A stretch of 64,000 nucleotides of DNA from JAEUMY01 sp033764435 (GCA_033764435.1 JANRIX010000022.1:1-64000), one strand, 5' to 3'; shown: positions 49,221 through 58,094, numbered from the stretch's first letter. The notes: generated from the sequence alone by a model not told the origin. Numbers and translations are program-made.

Positions 49221-49368
49221 GACTCGACTTTAACCCAATCGACATCCGGAACCCGGGACGCTGACTGATCACGGCCACCAGGATGCATCCACCGCTCCAT
49301 GTCTTGCCCGACCGCCACCTACCGCCGGCAGGATTCCACCGCAGCAACTTCCTGACCGCCGGAATGCC

Positions 49369-51060
49369 ATGACCGAGTTTCCGCATACTTTTGCCAGCGC
49401 TTCGGGTTTCCCGACGTTTGCCTCATTGCCCGATCCCGCGATGGCGGGCCAGTTCGCCGAGGTCTACCAACAGTGGACCGACGCCATGAACAAAGAGCCG
49501 GCCAAGCTGGCAGAGTTCCAGCGGCGCTACATGGAAGAGCATGTCGAGCTGCTCCGCCATCTCATGGACGGCAAGCGTCATGCGATGCCGGAGGACAAGC
49601 GGTTCGCCAGTGAAGCATGGCTGGAGTCGCCGGCCTTCCACTACCTTGCGCATTCCTATCTCATCACTTCGCGCCTCTTCATGGAGGCGCTGAACGATCT
49701 GCCCCTGACCCCGGACAAGAAGCGGCGCATGCGCTTCTTCGCCAAGCAATACTTCGACGCGATCGCCCCGAGCAACTATTTGCTCACCAATCCGGAGGCC
49801 ATGCAGAAGGCGCTGGAATCCAAGGGTGAAAGCCTCAAGGCGGGACTGGAGAACCTCACCAGCGACATCGAGAAGGGGCAGATTTCGATGACCGACGAGT
49901 CCGCCTTCAAGGTGGGCGAAAACATCGCGATCAGTGAGGGCGCCGTCGTTTACGAGAACGAGCTGTTTCAGCTCATCCAGTACAAGCCGCTGACGGAAGA
50001 CGTGCATCTGCGGCCGCTGCTCATGGTGCCGCCTTGCATCAACAAGTTCTACATCCTGGACATGCGGCCGGAGAATTCGCTCGTCCGGTTCGCGGTGGAG
50101 CAGGGTCACACGGTTTTCATGGTGTCCTGGCGCAACGTGAAAGAGGATCTCGGCCATCTCACCTGGGATCACTATGTTGCCGGCGGCGTCATCCAGGCGA
50201 TCGACGCGGTGCGCGTCATCACCCAGGTTCACAAGATCAATGTGCTGGGCTTCTGCATCGGCGGGACGCTGGTCTCCTGCGCCCTGTCGGTCCTGCATGA
50301 CATGGGTGAGGACGTGGTCGAGAGCGTCACTCTGCTCACCTCCTTCCTGGATTTCTCCGACACGGGCGAGGTGTCGGCCTACGTGGACCGGGGATTCGTC
50401 GAACGGCGCGAGCGCGAGGTGGGCAAGGGCGGTATCGTCCCCGGCTCCGAGCTGGCCTTCGCCTTCGCCAGCCTGCGCGCGAACGATCTGGTGTGGAACT
50501 ACGTGGTCAACAATTATCTGAAGGGCCAGGCACCGCCGGCCTTTGACCTGCTCTACTGGAACGCGGACAGCACCAACCTGCCGGGGCCGATGTACAGCTA
50601 CTACATCCGCAATGCGTATCTGGAAAACAACTTCGTGAAGCCGGGCAAGCTCAGCATGTGCGGCCATCCGCTCGACTTCCGCCACATCACCCAGCCGGCC
50701 TTCGTGTTTGCGGCGCGGGAGGATCACATCGTGCCGTGGCGGACAGCATATGAAAGTGCGCGCCAGTTGCGTGGCGAGGTGTCGTTCACGCTGGGCGCCA
50801 GCGGTCACATCGCCGGCGTGGTGAATCCTGCATCGAAGAATCGGCGGAGCTACTGGCAAGGGCCCTTCGACCGCGCGGAACCGCGTCCCGACAACTGGCT
50901 GGCGGGCGCGGCGGAAGTGCCGGGCAGCTGGTGGAATCCGTGGGCGCAGTGGCTGAAGGCGCACGGCGGCCGCAAGGTGCCGGCGCGGCATGACCTTGGT
51001 GGGCATGGCCTGGCGCCGATCGAGCCTGCGCCGGGACGCTACGTGACGGAAAAGGCGTAA
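49369..51060 (+). CDS. phaC: Class I poly(3-hydroxyalkanoate) synthase
   Basis: A 563-residue polymerase that builds polyhydroxybutyrate from 3-hydroxybutyryl-CoA at the granule surface. The lipase-like box GFCIGG holds the catalytic Cys296, the acid is in AREDHIVPW and the base in GASGHIAGVVNP. The N-terminal 190-residue domain is typical of class I. The ATG at 49369 leads directly to a Phe/Ala-rich start. A small membrane-protein gene and phaB follow on the same strand. Confidence 0.97.
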   Translation: MTEFPHTFASASGFPTFASLPDPAMAGQFAEVYQQWTDAMNKEPAKLAEFQRRYMEEHVELLRHLMDGKRHAMPEDKRFASEAWLESPAFHYLAHSYLITSRLFMEALNDLPLTPDKKRRMRFFAKQYFDAIAPSNYLLTNPEAMQKALESKGESLKAGLENLTSDIEKGQISMTDESAFKVGENIAISEGAVVYENELFQLIQYKPLTEDVHLRPLLMVPPCINKFYILDMRPENSLVRFAVEQGHTVFMVSWRNVKEDLGHLTWDHYVAGGVIQAIDAVRVITQVHKINVLGFCIGGTLVSCALSVLHDMGEDVVESVTLLTSFLDFSDTGEVSAYVDRGFVERREREVGKGGIVPGSELAFAFASLRANDLVWNYVVNNYLKGQAPPAFDLLYWNADSTNLPGPMYSYYIRNAYLENNFVKPGKLSMCGHPLDFRHITQPAFVFAAREDHIVPWRTAYESARQLRGEVSFTLGASGHIAGVVNPASKNRRSYWQGPFDRAEPRPDNWLAGAAEVPGSWWNPWAQWLKAHGGRKVPARHDLGGHGLAPIEPAPGRYVTEKA

Positions 51061-51078
51061 CCGTGAGGTAGCCTTGCC

Positions 51079-51306
51079 ATGCTGAACTACTCCCTGGTGC
51101 TGACGGTCGTGGCGGCCGTGTTCTTCTGGAATGCTGCAATGCGGGAGAAGGAATCAGGCATCATCTGGGCAGGCGTGTCACTGGTTGTATCGGCGCTGAT
51201 CATGGCGCTCGGCGGAGGCTTTCTCGTGCTGGTACTGGGCCAGGTGGCAGTGTTTGCGGGCATCACGGTTTTTCGTACCATCAAAGACAATAACGGAGGA
51301 GATTGA
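51079..51306 (+). CDS. Small membrane protein between phaC and phaB
   Basis: A 75-residue protein with two or three hydrophobic segments (YSLVLTVVAAVFFWNAAM, GVSLVVSALIMALGGGFLVL without the last residues, VFAGITVF) and a charged tail IKDNNGGD. It lies 18 bases after phaC and its stop is one base before the phaB ATG; the phaB ribosome site GGAGGA overlaps its last codons, so the three are translationally linked. I recognise no family. A role in PHB granules is a guess from position. Confidence 0.7.
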   Translation: MLNYSLVLTVVAAVFFWNAAMREKESGIIWAGVSLVVSALIMALGGGFLVLVLGQVAVFAGITVFRTIKDNNGGD

Positions 51307-51307
51307 C

Positions 51308-52051
51308 ATGGCACAGCGCGTGGCATTGGTCACCGGCGGCATGGGTGGCCTGGGTGAGGCGATCTGCATGAAGCTTTCCCGCATGGGCATCACGGTGGTG
51401 GTGACCTATTCGTCATCCAACAGCAAGGCCGAAGGCTGGCTGAAGGAGATGAAGGAGAAGGGCTTCGACTTCCACGCGGTCCAGGTCGACGTGGGCGACT
51501 ACGACTCCTGCGTGGCGGCCATCAAGAAGGTCGAGGGTGAGGTGGGTCCGGTCGACATCCTGATCAACAACGCCGGCATCACCCGCGACATGACCTTCAA
51601 GAAAATGACCAAGGTCGACTGGGATGCGGTCATCAACACCAACCTGAACAGCGTGTTCAACATGACCAAGCCGGTCGTCGATGCCATGGTCGATCGCGGC
51701 TGGGGTCGGGTGATCAATGTATCGTCGGTGAACGGACAGAAGGGCGCCTTCGGCCAGACCAACTATTCCGCCGCCAAGGCCGGCATGCATGGCTTTACCA
51801 AGGCGCTGGCACTGGAAGTGGCCAAGAAGGGCGTCACGGTGAACACCATTTCGCCGGGCTACATCGGCACCAAGATGGTCACGGCCATTCCGGAAGACGT
51901 GCTCAACTCGAAGATCCTGCCGCAGATTCCCGTCGGCCGGCTGGGCAAGCCGGAAGAGGTGGCAGGTCTGTGTGCCTATCTCGCGTCGGACGAGGCCGCA
52001 TTCATCACCGGCGCCAACATCGCCATCAATGGCGGGCAGCACATGTTCTGA
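51308..52051 (+). CDS. phaB: Acetoacetyl-CoA reductase
   Basis: A 247-residue short-chain dehydrogenase that reduces acetoacetyl-CoA to (R)-3-hydroxybutyryl-CoA with NADPH for PHB synthesis. The cofactor motif is VALVTGGMGGLGEAICMK, NNAGITRD follows, and the catalytic YxxxK is TNYSAAKAG. GGAGGA precedes the ATG at 51308. Close to PhaB sequences of Cupriavidus type. A second reductase lies convergently downstream. Confidence 0.96.
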   Translation: MAQRVALVTGGMGGLGEAICMKLSRMGITVVVTYSSSNSKAEGWLKEMKEKGFDFHAVQVDVGDYDSCVAAIKKVEGEVGPVDILINNAGITRDMTFKKMTKVDWDAVINTNLNSVFNMTKPVVDAMVDRGWGRVINVSSVNGQKGAFGQTNYSAAKAGMHGFTKALALEVAKKGVTVNTISPGYIGTKMVTAIPEDVLNSKILPQIPVGRLGKPEEVAGLCAYLASDEAAFITGANIAINGGQHMF

Positions 52052-52063
52052 TTCACCGGCATT

Positions 52064-52075
52064 GCGAATATTCGC
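52064..52075. repeat. Iterated palindrome (intergenic, convergent)
   Basis: Exact copy with left flank CATT, between the phaB stop and its terminator. Confidence 0.95.
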
Positions 52076-52081
52076 ACGTTG

Positions 52082-52107
52082 AAACAGGGCGCCGCGGCGC
52101 CCTGTTT
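52082..52107 (+). terminator. phaB terminator
   Basis: Twelve-bp stem AAACAGGGCGCC / GGCGCCCTGTTT with a two-base loop, ending in a short T-run. Probably works in both directions. Confidence 0.9.
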
Positions 52108-52132
52108 TCATTTGCAGCGGCGGTAGCGGTCC

Positions 52133-52885
52133 TCAGGCGTGCATGTAAGTGCCGCCGTTGACCGCGAGATTCGCGCCGGTCATGTAGCTCGCACCCTCCG
52201 ACACGAGGTAGGAGACCGCATGGGCGATGTCGTCCGGCACGCCAACCCGCGCGGCGGGAATGCTCGCGACCAATTGCGCGCGCACGTCGTCGCGGATGGC
52301 GCGGGTCATGTCGGTGTCGATGAAGCCCGGCGACACGGCATTGACCGTCACCCCTTTTGCCGCGACTTCCAGTGCCAGTGACTTCGTGAAGCCCAGAATG
52401 CCGGCCTTTGCGGCCGTGTAGTTGGTCTGACCGAACTGGCCCTTCAACGCATTCACCGAGGAGATGTTCACGATGCGTCCCCAGCCGCGTTCGCACATGC
52501 CGTCGATGACATGGCGGGTGACGTTGAACACGCTGTTCAGGTTGGTGTTGATGACCGCCTGCCACTGCTCCGGGCTCATCTTGCGCAACGACGTGTCGCG
52601 GGTGATGCCGGCGCAATTGACCAGTACCGAGATCGGGCCCCGCTCAGCGGTGATGCGTTCAACCATGTGACCCATGGCGGCGAAGTCGGTCACGTCGCCA
52701 TGCGCCAGCGCGACTCGGTCCTCGCCCAGTCCGTTGGCAGCCATCACGTCCTGCCATGCCTGCTCGCTGCCGGCGATGGCGTAGTTGGCAACCACGAAAA
52801 ATCCATCCGCCGCGAGCCGCAGCGAGATGCCTGTACCGATGCCGCCCACGCCGCCGGTGACCAGCGCCACTTTCCTGACTGTCAT
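52133..52885 (-). CDS. Second acetoacetyl-CoA reductase-like dehydrogenase
   Basis: A 250-residue short-chain dehydrogenase very like the neighbouring PhaB (VALVTGGVGGIGTGISLR, NCAGITRDTSLRKM, TNYTAAKAG), but with the first Asn of the NNAG motif replaced by NCAG. It may be a second PhaB with different cofactor or substrate preference, or a FabG-like 3-ketoacyl reductase. The ATG at 52885 is chosen because the family start MTVRKVALVTGG begins there; a frame-open extension upstream includes a one-mismatch palindrome (52896-52907). Confidence 0.92.
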   Translation of the reverse strand: MTVRKVALVTGGVGGIGTGISLRLAADGFFVVANYAIAGSEQAWQDVMAANGLGEDRVALAHGDVTDFAAMGHMVERITAERGPISVLVNCAGITRDTSLRKMSPEQWQAVINTNLNSVFNVTRHVIDGMCERGWGRIVNISSVNALKGQFGQTNYTAAKAGILGFTKSLALEVAAKGVTVNAVSPGFIDTDMTRAIRDDVRAQLVASIPAARVGVPDDIAHAVSYLVSEGASYMTGANLAVNGGTYMHA

Positions 52886-52940
52886 GCAGAGACTCCCGAA
52901 TATTCGCAAAGCGCGCATTGGAGCACAGATGCGCGCGCAT

Positions 52941-52970
52941 AAAAAAACCCCGAAGCAGCGCTTCGGGGTT
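52941..52970 (-). terminator. Terminator of the phasin gene
   Basis: Eleven-bp stem AACCCCGAAGC / GCTTCGGGGTT with a three-base loop and a seven-T run on the minus strand. Confidence 0.9.
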
Positions 52971-53051
52971 CGAATCCTTCAGGCCACTCTTGGATGAGCA
53001 GTCAGGAAGGAGGAGGAGACTGTTGGCTGGCCGCAGTGCGGCCATGCCGAA

Positions 53052-53609
53052 TTACTTGCGCTTGGCCGGCTTGAACGAGGCCTTCGGCGCTGCCTGCGTG
53101 CCCAGATCCTGGGCCGCCTTGACGCTGGCGTCGGCGAAGCTGGCGAACTGCTTGGCAGCCTTGGTCAGGTTGTCCATGGCGGCGGTGGCGGCGGCCAGGT
53201 TCGACTTCATCGCGGCGACAGCGATGTCGCTGCCGGCGGGGGCGGTCTTGGCGACCTTTTCCAGGCCGTCGGTCAGCGACGTCTGCAGGTCGGCAACACC
53301 TTCCTCGACGAGCGAGCTGTACTTGGCCTGCGTGCTGGTGGCCAGGTCGTACACGGTCTTGGAATAGCCCATGGCCTGTTCCAGCGAGGCTTCGGCCAGC
53401 TTGGCGCGCATCGCGTTCAGTTCCTGTACGTCCTTCAGCGTGGCGAGAGCCAGCATGTTCTTGGCGGCTTCGTCGAGAACGGATTTGGTGGTGTTCATCT
53501 GCAGCGCGAGCAGTTGCTCGGCGCTGTCCACGCCGACGCGGGCGAATTTGACGGCGGCATCAACGGTGCTCTTGTTCAGTTGGCTGAACTGTTCGTTCAC
53601 GGTGTTCAT
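53052..53609 (-). CDS. phaP: Phasin (PHB granule-associated protein)
   Basis: A 185-residue helical protein of the phasin_2 family that coats PHB granules and limits their fusion. The sequence is Ala/Lys-rich with heptad-like leucines (FARVGVDSAEQLLALQMNTT, ATSTQAKYSSLVEEGVADLQ) and ends in a PAKRK tail. The ATG at 53609 is supported by AGGAGT just upstream; the frame stays open further 5' but without plausible coding. Its promoter region holds the probable PhaR sites. Confidence 0.92.
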   Translation of the reverse strand: MNTVNEQFSQLNKSTVDAAVKFARVGVDSAEQLLALQMNTTKSVLDEAAKNMLALATLKDVQELNAMRAKLAEASLEQAMGYSKTVYDLATSTQAKYSSLVEEGVADLQTSLTDGLEKVAKTAPAGSDIAVAAMKSNLAAATAAMDNLTKAAKQFASFADASVKAAQDLGTQAAPKASFKPAKRK

Positions 53610-53714
53610 GGTGTACTCCTTTGACGATAGTAGAAATGAAATTCTGTCCGGCAGGGTGCTATACCGGTGCGGCCGCGGCTGTCGGGTGATGCAGGACAAA
53701 GATTCCGGACAACT

Positions 53715-53729
53715 TTGTGCGCCGCAACA
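53715..53729 (+). promoter_or_regulatory. Probable PhaR operator 1
   Basis: TTGTGCGCCGCAACA. The same 15-mer pattern TTGTGC-NN-CGCAACA recurs inverted at 53773, about 100-175 bases ahead of phaP. Confidence 0.6.
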
Positions 53730-53772
53730 TGAATGATGATAGGGACGGGTCCGACCGAAGTCAAGCACTTTT

Positions 53773-53787
53773 TGTTGCGCTGCACAA
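53773..53787 (-). promoter_or_regulatory. Probable PhaR operator 2
   Basis: Minus-strand TTGTGCAGCGCAACA, identical to operator 1 except at the central two bases. The 332-bp divergent gap is AT-richer (53810-53880) and should hold the phaP and phaR promoters; no clear -35/-10 pair was identified. Confidence 0.6.
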
Positions 53788-53941
53788 TAAATTGCTCCGA
53801 ATCCCCGAGCAAGTCTTGAAGTGATTTAATTTCAATAGGTTATAATTGAAAAGTTGCCGGTTTTTGACGGGAATCTGACAATTGATTCCGTACTTTCCGG
53901 TCCCGATTTGTGTCCTGCAACATGGCCCCGAAGGATGACCG

Positions 53942-54574
53942 ATGCGCATCATCAAGAAGTATCCCAATCGCCGTCTCTATGACACCGAAACCAGCACCTA
54001 CATCACGCTGGCCGAGGTGAAGCAGTTTGTCCTGGAATACCAGGCGTTCCAGGTGCAGGACGCGCGCACGGGCGAGGATCTCACCCGCAGCATCCTGCTG
54101 CAGATCATCCTCGAAGAGGAAAGTGGCGGCGTGCCCATGTTCTCGGCCGACATGCTGGCCAACATCATTCGCTACTACGGCCACAGCATGCAGGGCCTGA
54201 TGGGCAACTACCTCGAGCGCAGCATCCATGCCTTCGCCGAGGCGCAGAAACAGTTCCAGGACCAGGCCGGCAAGGTCTATGGTCAGATTCCGGCCTTCAC
54301 GCCGGATGCTTGGCAGTCCGTGCTGCAGGGGCAGGGCAGCGGCCTGCAGAACATGGTTGGCGACTATCTGAAGAACAGTGCGTCCAGCGTCATGGGCATG
54401 CAGGAAGAGTTGCGCAAGCAGGCAACGCAATTATTCAGCGGGTTTCCTTATCCTGGCTCAATCCCCCCCGGCCAGACCACTGGCCCGGAGCCTGAGCCCG
54501 CCGCCAAAGCCGCACCCAAGGCAACGCCCAAAGCGACTGCAGCCAAGGCCAAGAAGCCCCGCGGACGCGCATGA
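53942..54574 (+). CDS. phaR: PHB synthesis repressor PhaR
   Basis: A 210-residue regulator that binds both DNA and PHB granules and represses the phasin gene until granules form. The N-terminal PHB_acc_N domain (IIKKYPNRRLYDTETSTYIT, residues 3-22) is diagnostic, followed by PHB_acc regions (MFSADMLANIIRYYGHSMQG). The Ala/Pro/Lys-rich C-terminal tail is typical. The gene diverges from phaP and overlaps rimO by four bases. Confidence 0.96.
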   Translation: MRIIKKYPNRRLYDTETSTYITLAEVKQFVLEYQAFQVQDARTGEDLTRSILLQIILEEESGGVPMFSADMLANIIRYYGHSMQGLMGNYLERSIHAFAEAQKQFQDQAGKVYGQIPAFTPDAWQSVLQGQGSGLQNMVGDYLKNSASSVMGMQEELRKQATQLFSGFPYPGSIPPGQTTGPEPEPAAKAAPKATPKATAAKAKKPRGRA

Positions 54575-55965
54575 CCGTCGCAAGCAAGCCGGCCAGCAAG
54601 TCGGGCAAACGGCAGCCCGCCCCCCCCAAGGTCGGATTCGTCTCGCTCGGCTGCCCCAAGGCGCTGGTCGATTCCGAACAGATCATCACCCAGCTTCGCG
54701 CCGAGGGCTATGCCATCTCGCCGACCTATGACGGTGCAGATCTCGTTGTCGTGAACACCTGCGGTTTCATCGATTCCGCGGTGGAAGAATCGCTGGATGC
54801 CATCGGCGAGGCGCTGGCTGAAAACGGCAAGGTCATCGTCACCGGCTGCCTCGGTGCGCGGGATGGCAAGGCCGGCAACCTGGTGCAGGAAATTCATCCC
54901 GCCGTGCTGGCGGTGACCGGCCCGCACGCCAAGGAAGAGGTCATGGCCGCGGTGCATCAGCATCTGCCGCAGCCGCACGATCCTTTCCTTGACCTCTTGC
55001 CGCCGCAAGGCATCAAACTCACGCCGAAGCATTACGCGTACCTCAAGATTTCCGAAGGCTGCAATCACCGCTGCACCTTCTGCATCATCCCGTCCATGCG
55101 TGGCGACCTCGTCAGCCGGCCGGTGGCCCATGTCATGCAGGAGGCCGAAAACCTGGTGAAGTCCGGCGTGAAGGAACTGCTCGTCATCTCGCAGGACACC
55201 AGTGCCTATGGTGTCGATGTGAAGTACCGCACCGGCTTCTGGAACGGCAAGCCATTGCGCACGCGCATGACCGAACTCTGTGGTGCATTGGGTTCACTCG
55301 CAGGCAAGGACTCCGCGAGCGAAGTGTGGGTGCGATTGCACTACGTGTACCCGTACCCGCATGTGGATGAGGTCATTCCGCTGATGGCGGAAGGCAAGAT
55401 CCTTCCCTATCTCGATGTGCCGTTCCAGCATGCCAGCCCGCGCGTGCTGAAGGCCATGAAGCGCCCGGCCAATTCCGAGAACAACCTCACCCGCATCAAG
55501 GCATGGCGGGCGGAGTGTCCCGACATCACCATCCGCTCCACCTTCATCGTGGGCTTTCCTGGCGAGACGGATGCGGAGTTCGAGCAGCTTCTGGACTTCC
55601 TGCAGGAAGCGCAACTGGATCGTGTCGGCTGCTTCGAATATTCGCCGGTGGAAGGGGCGAAGGCCAACGAACTGGCCGACCCGGTGCCGGACCAAGTAAA
55701 AGCCGAACGCAAGGCTCGGTTCATGGAAGTGCAGGCGGAAATCAGCGCCGCCAAGCTCAAGGCCAAAGTCGGCAAGGAAATGACCGTTCTGGTCGATGGC
55801 ATGGATGGCGCAAAGGTCATTGCGCGCGGGCCCGGCGATGCGCCCGAGATCGATGGCGTGGTGATTGTCACGGGCGCCAAGGATGCAAAGGCGGGCGACT
55901 TCCTCAAGGTGAAGATCACCGGCGCGCTGGAGCATGACCTGAAGGCGAAAGTCATCAACGCCTGA
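54571..55965 (+). CDS. rimO: Ribosomal protein S12 methylthiotransferase
   Basis: A 464-residue radical-SAM enzyme that adds a methylthio group to Asp88 of ribosomal protein S12. The N-terminal UPF0004 domain has the cluster cysteines in SLGCPKALVDSE, NTCGFID and VTGCLGARDG; the radical-SAM motif is SEGCNHRCTFCIIPSMRG; a C-terminal TRAM domain ends the protein. The one-mismatch palindrome at 55634 falls on CFEYSPVEG, a conserved RimO motif, and is probably coincidental. Confidence 0.96.
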   Translation: MTVASKPASKSGKRQPAPPKVGFVSLGCPKALVDSEQIITQLRAEGYAISPTYDGADLVVVNTCGFIDSAVEESLDAIGEALAENGKVIVTGCLGARDGKAGNLVQEIHPAVLAVTGPHAKEEVMAAVHQHLPQPHDPFLDLLPPQGIKLTPKHYAYLKISEGCNHRCTFCIIPSMRGDLVSRPVAHVMQEAENLVKSGVKELLVISQDTSAYGVDVKYRTGFWNGKPLRTRMTELCGALGSLAGKDSASEVWVRLHYVYPYPHVDEVIPLMAEGKILPYLDVPFQHASPRVLKAMKRPANSENNLTRIKAWRAECPDITIRSTFIVGFPGETDAEFEQLLDFLQEAQLDRVGCFEYSPVEGAKANELADPVPDQVKAERKARFMEVQAEISAAKLKAKVGKEMTVLVDGMDGAKVIARGPGDAPEIDGVVIVTGAKDAKAGDFLKVKITGALEHDLKAKVINA

Positions 55966-55990
55966 TCCGAGGATATTGTCTGGCAATGAA

Positions 55991-56016
55991 AAAGGCCCGC
56001 ATTGCGGGCCTTTTTT
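55991..56016. terminator. Terminator after rimO
   Basis: Ten-bp stem AAAGGCCCGC / GCGGGCCTTT with an ATT loop and a T-run. Confidence 0.92.
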
Positions 56017-56029
56017 CTTTGGCGTTGTT

Positions 56030-56041
56030 GCGAATATTCGC
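56030..56041. repeat. Iterated palindrome (intergenic, convergent)
   Basis: Exact copy whose last base is the final base of the glycine-zipper gene stop codon, between convergent genes. Confidence 0.95.
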
Positions 56042-56466
56042 TACTGGCGTACCAGCTTGCCGTCCTGCACCTTGATCTTGTCACCAACCTTGTAGGCGGT
56101 TTCGCTGTTGTAGTCGAACGTGCGGATGTTTCCGCCTTCCATCTTGACCATTACTTTGTAGACCGTCTTTTCCTTAGACTTCTTCTCGATCTGGTGGCCC
56201 GCATAGGCACCACCCACGGCGCCCACGACCGTGGCCGCGTCCTTGCCGCGACCGCCACCTACCTGATGGCCGAGGACGCCTCCGACCACACCGCCCGCGA
56301 CTGCCCCGACTCCGGAGCCCTGTCCTTCGACCTTCACCGTCTTCAGTTCCACGACGGAGCCGCACTCCGGACATTTCGCGTGTGCAGGATTTGCCCAGAA
56401 TGCGGTGGCCAGCGCGACGATGCCGGTGGTGATCACGGCGGACAACATGCAGCGATTGACTTTCAT
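56041..56466 (-). CDS. Glycine-zipper outer-membrane-type protein
   Basis: A 141-residue exported protein with a signal peptide (about residues 1-30, ending PAHAK) and a two-helix glycine zipper (GVGAVAGGVVGGVLGHQVGG and AATVVGAVGGAYAGHQIEKK), as in SlyB/Rcp17-type proteins. A CPECG motif lies right after the signal peptide. A beta-rich tail KVMVKMEGGNIRTFDYNS follows. Function is unknown; such proteins associate with the outer membrane. Confidence 0.85.
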   Translation of the reverse strand: MKVNRCMLSAVITTGIVALATAFWANPAHAKCPECGSVVELKTVKVEGQGSGVGAVAGGVVGGVLGHQVGGGRGKDAATVVGAVGGAYAGHQIEKKSKEKTVYKVMVKMEGGNIRTFDYNSETAYKVGDKIKVQDGKLVRQ

Positions 56467-56536
56467 GGCTCTCTCCTCAAAGAAGTACGGGTCAGTGTAC
56501 GCCTAACGATTCAGGCTGAAAACGGTGGACAGCCGG

Positions 56537-58051
56537 TCACTCGGCCTTCAGTTGGGGGAAGAGGATCACGTCGCGAATCGACGGGCTGTCGGTCAGGAGC
56601 ATGACCAGGCGGTCGATGCCGATGCCTTCGCCGCCGGTGGGCGGCAGGCCGTACTCCAACGCCCGGATGTAATCGGCATCGTAGTGCATGGCCTCGTGGT
56701 CGCCGGCTTCCTTTTGCTTCACCTGCGCCATGAAGCGGGCGGCCTGGTCTTCCGGATCGTTCAGCTCCGAGAAACCGTTGGCCAGTTCGCGGCCTGCGAT
56801 GAAGAGTTCGAAGCGGTCCGTGATGCCGGGATTCTTGTCGTTGGCGCGCGCCAGCGGCGAGACTTCCACCGGATAGTCGATGATGAAGGTGGGCTGGATG
56901 AGCAGCGATTCTGCAGTCTCTTCGAAGTAGAGCAGCTGCAGCTCACCAAGCGTGATTTCACCCTTGATGTCGTGGCCCTTCTTCTTCAGCGCGTTGGTGA
57001 GGAAGGTCTTGTCGCTGAGCTGTTCGTCGGAATGTTCGGGGAAATACTTCTTCACCGCCTGCACCATGGTCAGCCGGTCGAACGGCTTGCCAAGGTCGAT
57101 GTCCTGTCCCTGGTACTTCACCAGCGTCGTGCCCAGCACGCGCTGGGTCACGTCCTTCAGCAGAGCCTCGGTGAAGTTCATCAGGTCCACGTAGTCCTGA
57201 TAGGCCCCGTAGAACTCCATCATGGTGAACTCGGGGTTGTGGCGCGTGGACATGCCCTCGTTGCGGAAATTGCGGTTGATCTCGAACACGCGCTCCAGTC
57301 CGCCAACCACCAGGCGCTTCAGGTAGAGCTCCGGCGCGATGCGCAGATACAGCTCCATGTCCAGCGTGTTGTGATGGGTGATGAAGGGACGCGCCGCGGC
57401 ACCGCCGGGGATGGGATGCATCATCGGCGTTTCCACTTCCAGATACTCGTGCCGCACCATGAAATCGCGGATGTACTGCACAACCTTCGAACGGATTTCA
57501 AAGGTCTTGCGCGTCTCCGGGCTCATGATGAGATCGACATAGCGCATGCGGTACTTCTGCTCCATGTCGGTCAGGCCGTGGAACTTTTCCGGCAGCGGGC
57601 GCAGCGACTTCGAGAGCAGGCGCAGATGCGAGACCTGCACCGTGAGTTCGCCGGTCTTGGTCTTGAAGAGCGTGCCTTCCGCGCCAAGGATGTCGCCGAT
57701 GTCCCAGTGCTTGAACGCCTCATGCACCTCTGCGCCGGTCTGGTCGTTGTTGATGTAGAGCTGGATGCGGCCCGTCCGATCCTGGATGGTGGCGAAGCTT
57801 GCCTTGCCCATCACGCGCTTCAGCATCATGCGGCCGGACACGCAGACTGTCACCGGGCTGGCCTCCAGGTCTTCCTTGGATTTGCCGCCATGCGCCTCAT
57901 GCAATGCATGCGCCAGGTCGCGCGGGCGGAAATCATTGGGGAAGGCGACGCCACCGGGACTGGTTTCCCGCAGCTTGGCCAGCTTGGCGCGGCGCTCGGC
58001 GATGATCTGGTTTTCGTCGACAGGCGGCGTGGCGTTGTTGTTCTCGGTCAT
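56537..58051 (-). CDS. lysS: Lysyl-tRNA synthetase, class II
   Basis: A 504-residue synthetase. An OB-fold anticodon-binding domain (about 60-170) is followed by the class II core with YRMRYVDLIMSPETRKTFEI, motif 2 FEINRNFRNEGMSTRHNPEF and motif 3 GEGIGIDRLVMLLTDSPSIR. Length is standard. It lies downstream of prfB on the same strand, an order found in many proteobacteria; a palindrome copy lies in the 43-base gap. Confidence 0.97.
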   Translation of the reverse strand: MTENNNATPPVDENQIIAERRAKLAKLRETSPGGVAFPNDFRPRDLAHALHEAHGGKSKEDLEASPVTVCVSGRMMLKRVMGKASFATIQDRTGRIQLYINNDQTGAEVHEAFKHWDIGDILGAEGTLFKTKTGELTVQVSHLRLLSKSLRPLPEKFHGLTDMEQKYRMRYVDLIMSPETRKTFEIRSKVVQYIRDFMVRHEYLEVETPMMHPIPGGAAARPFITHHNTLDMELYLRIAPELYLKRLVVGGLERVFEINRNFRNEGMSTRHNPEFTMMEFYGAYQDYVDLMNFTEALLKDVTQRVLGTTLVKYQGQDIDLGKPFDRLTMVQAVKKYFPEHSDEQLSDKTFLTNALKKKGHDIKGEITLGELQLLYFEETAESLLIQPTFIIDYPVEVSPLARANDKNPGITDRFELFIAGRELANGFSELNDPEDQAARFMAQVKQKEAGDHEAMHYDADYIRALEYGLPPTGGEGIGIDRLVMLLTDSPSIRDVILFPQLKAE

Positions 58052-58064
58052 GTCAAAAGTCCTT

Positions 58065-58076
58065 GCGAATATTCGC
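58065..58076. repeat. Iterated palindrome (intergenic)
   Basis: Exact copy between the prfB stop and the lysS start, on a same-strand gene pair. Confidence 0.95.
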
Positions 58077-58094
58077 GTGGGCCGTGGCCCGTTT

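Noticed and set aside
49423..51006. Long antisense open frame across phaC
   Set aside because: Shadow of phaC codon bias; composition is not protein-like and the sense gene has all catalytic motifs.
52961..52980. tRNA T-arm-like GGTTCGAATCC
   Set aside because: Only two stem pairs can form and no acceptor, D or anticodon arm is present; the sequence is the end of the phasin terminator.
55634..55645. One-mismatch palindrome in rimO counted as a family member
   Set aside because: It falls on the conserved RimO peptide EYSPVEG, so protein conservation explains the bases; it should not be weighed as evidence for the iterated site.
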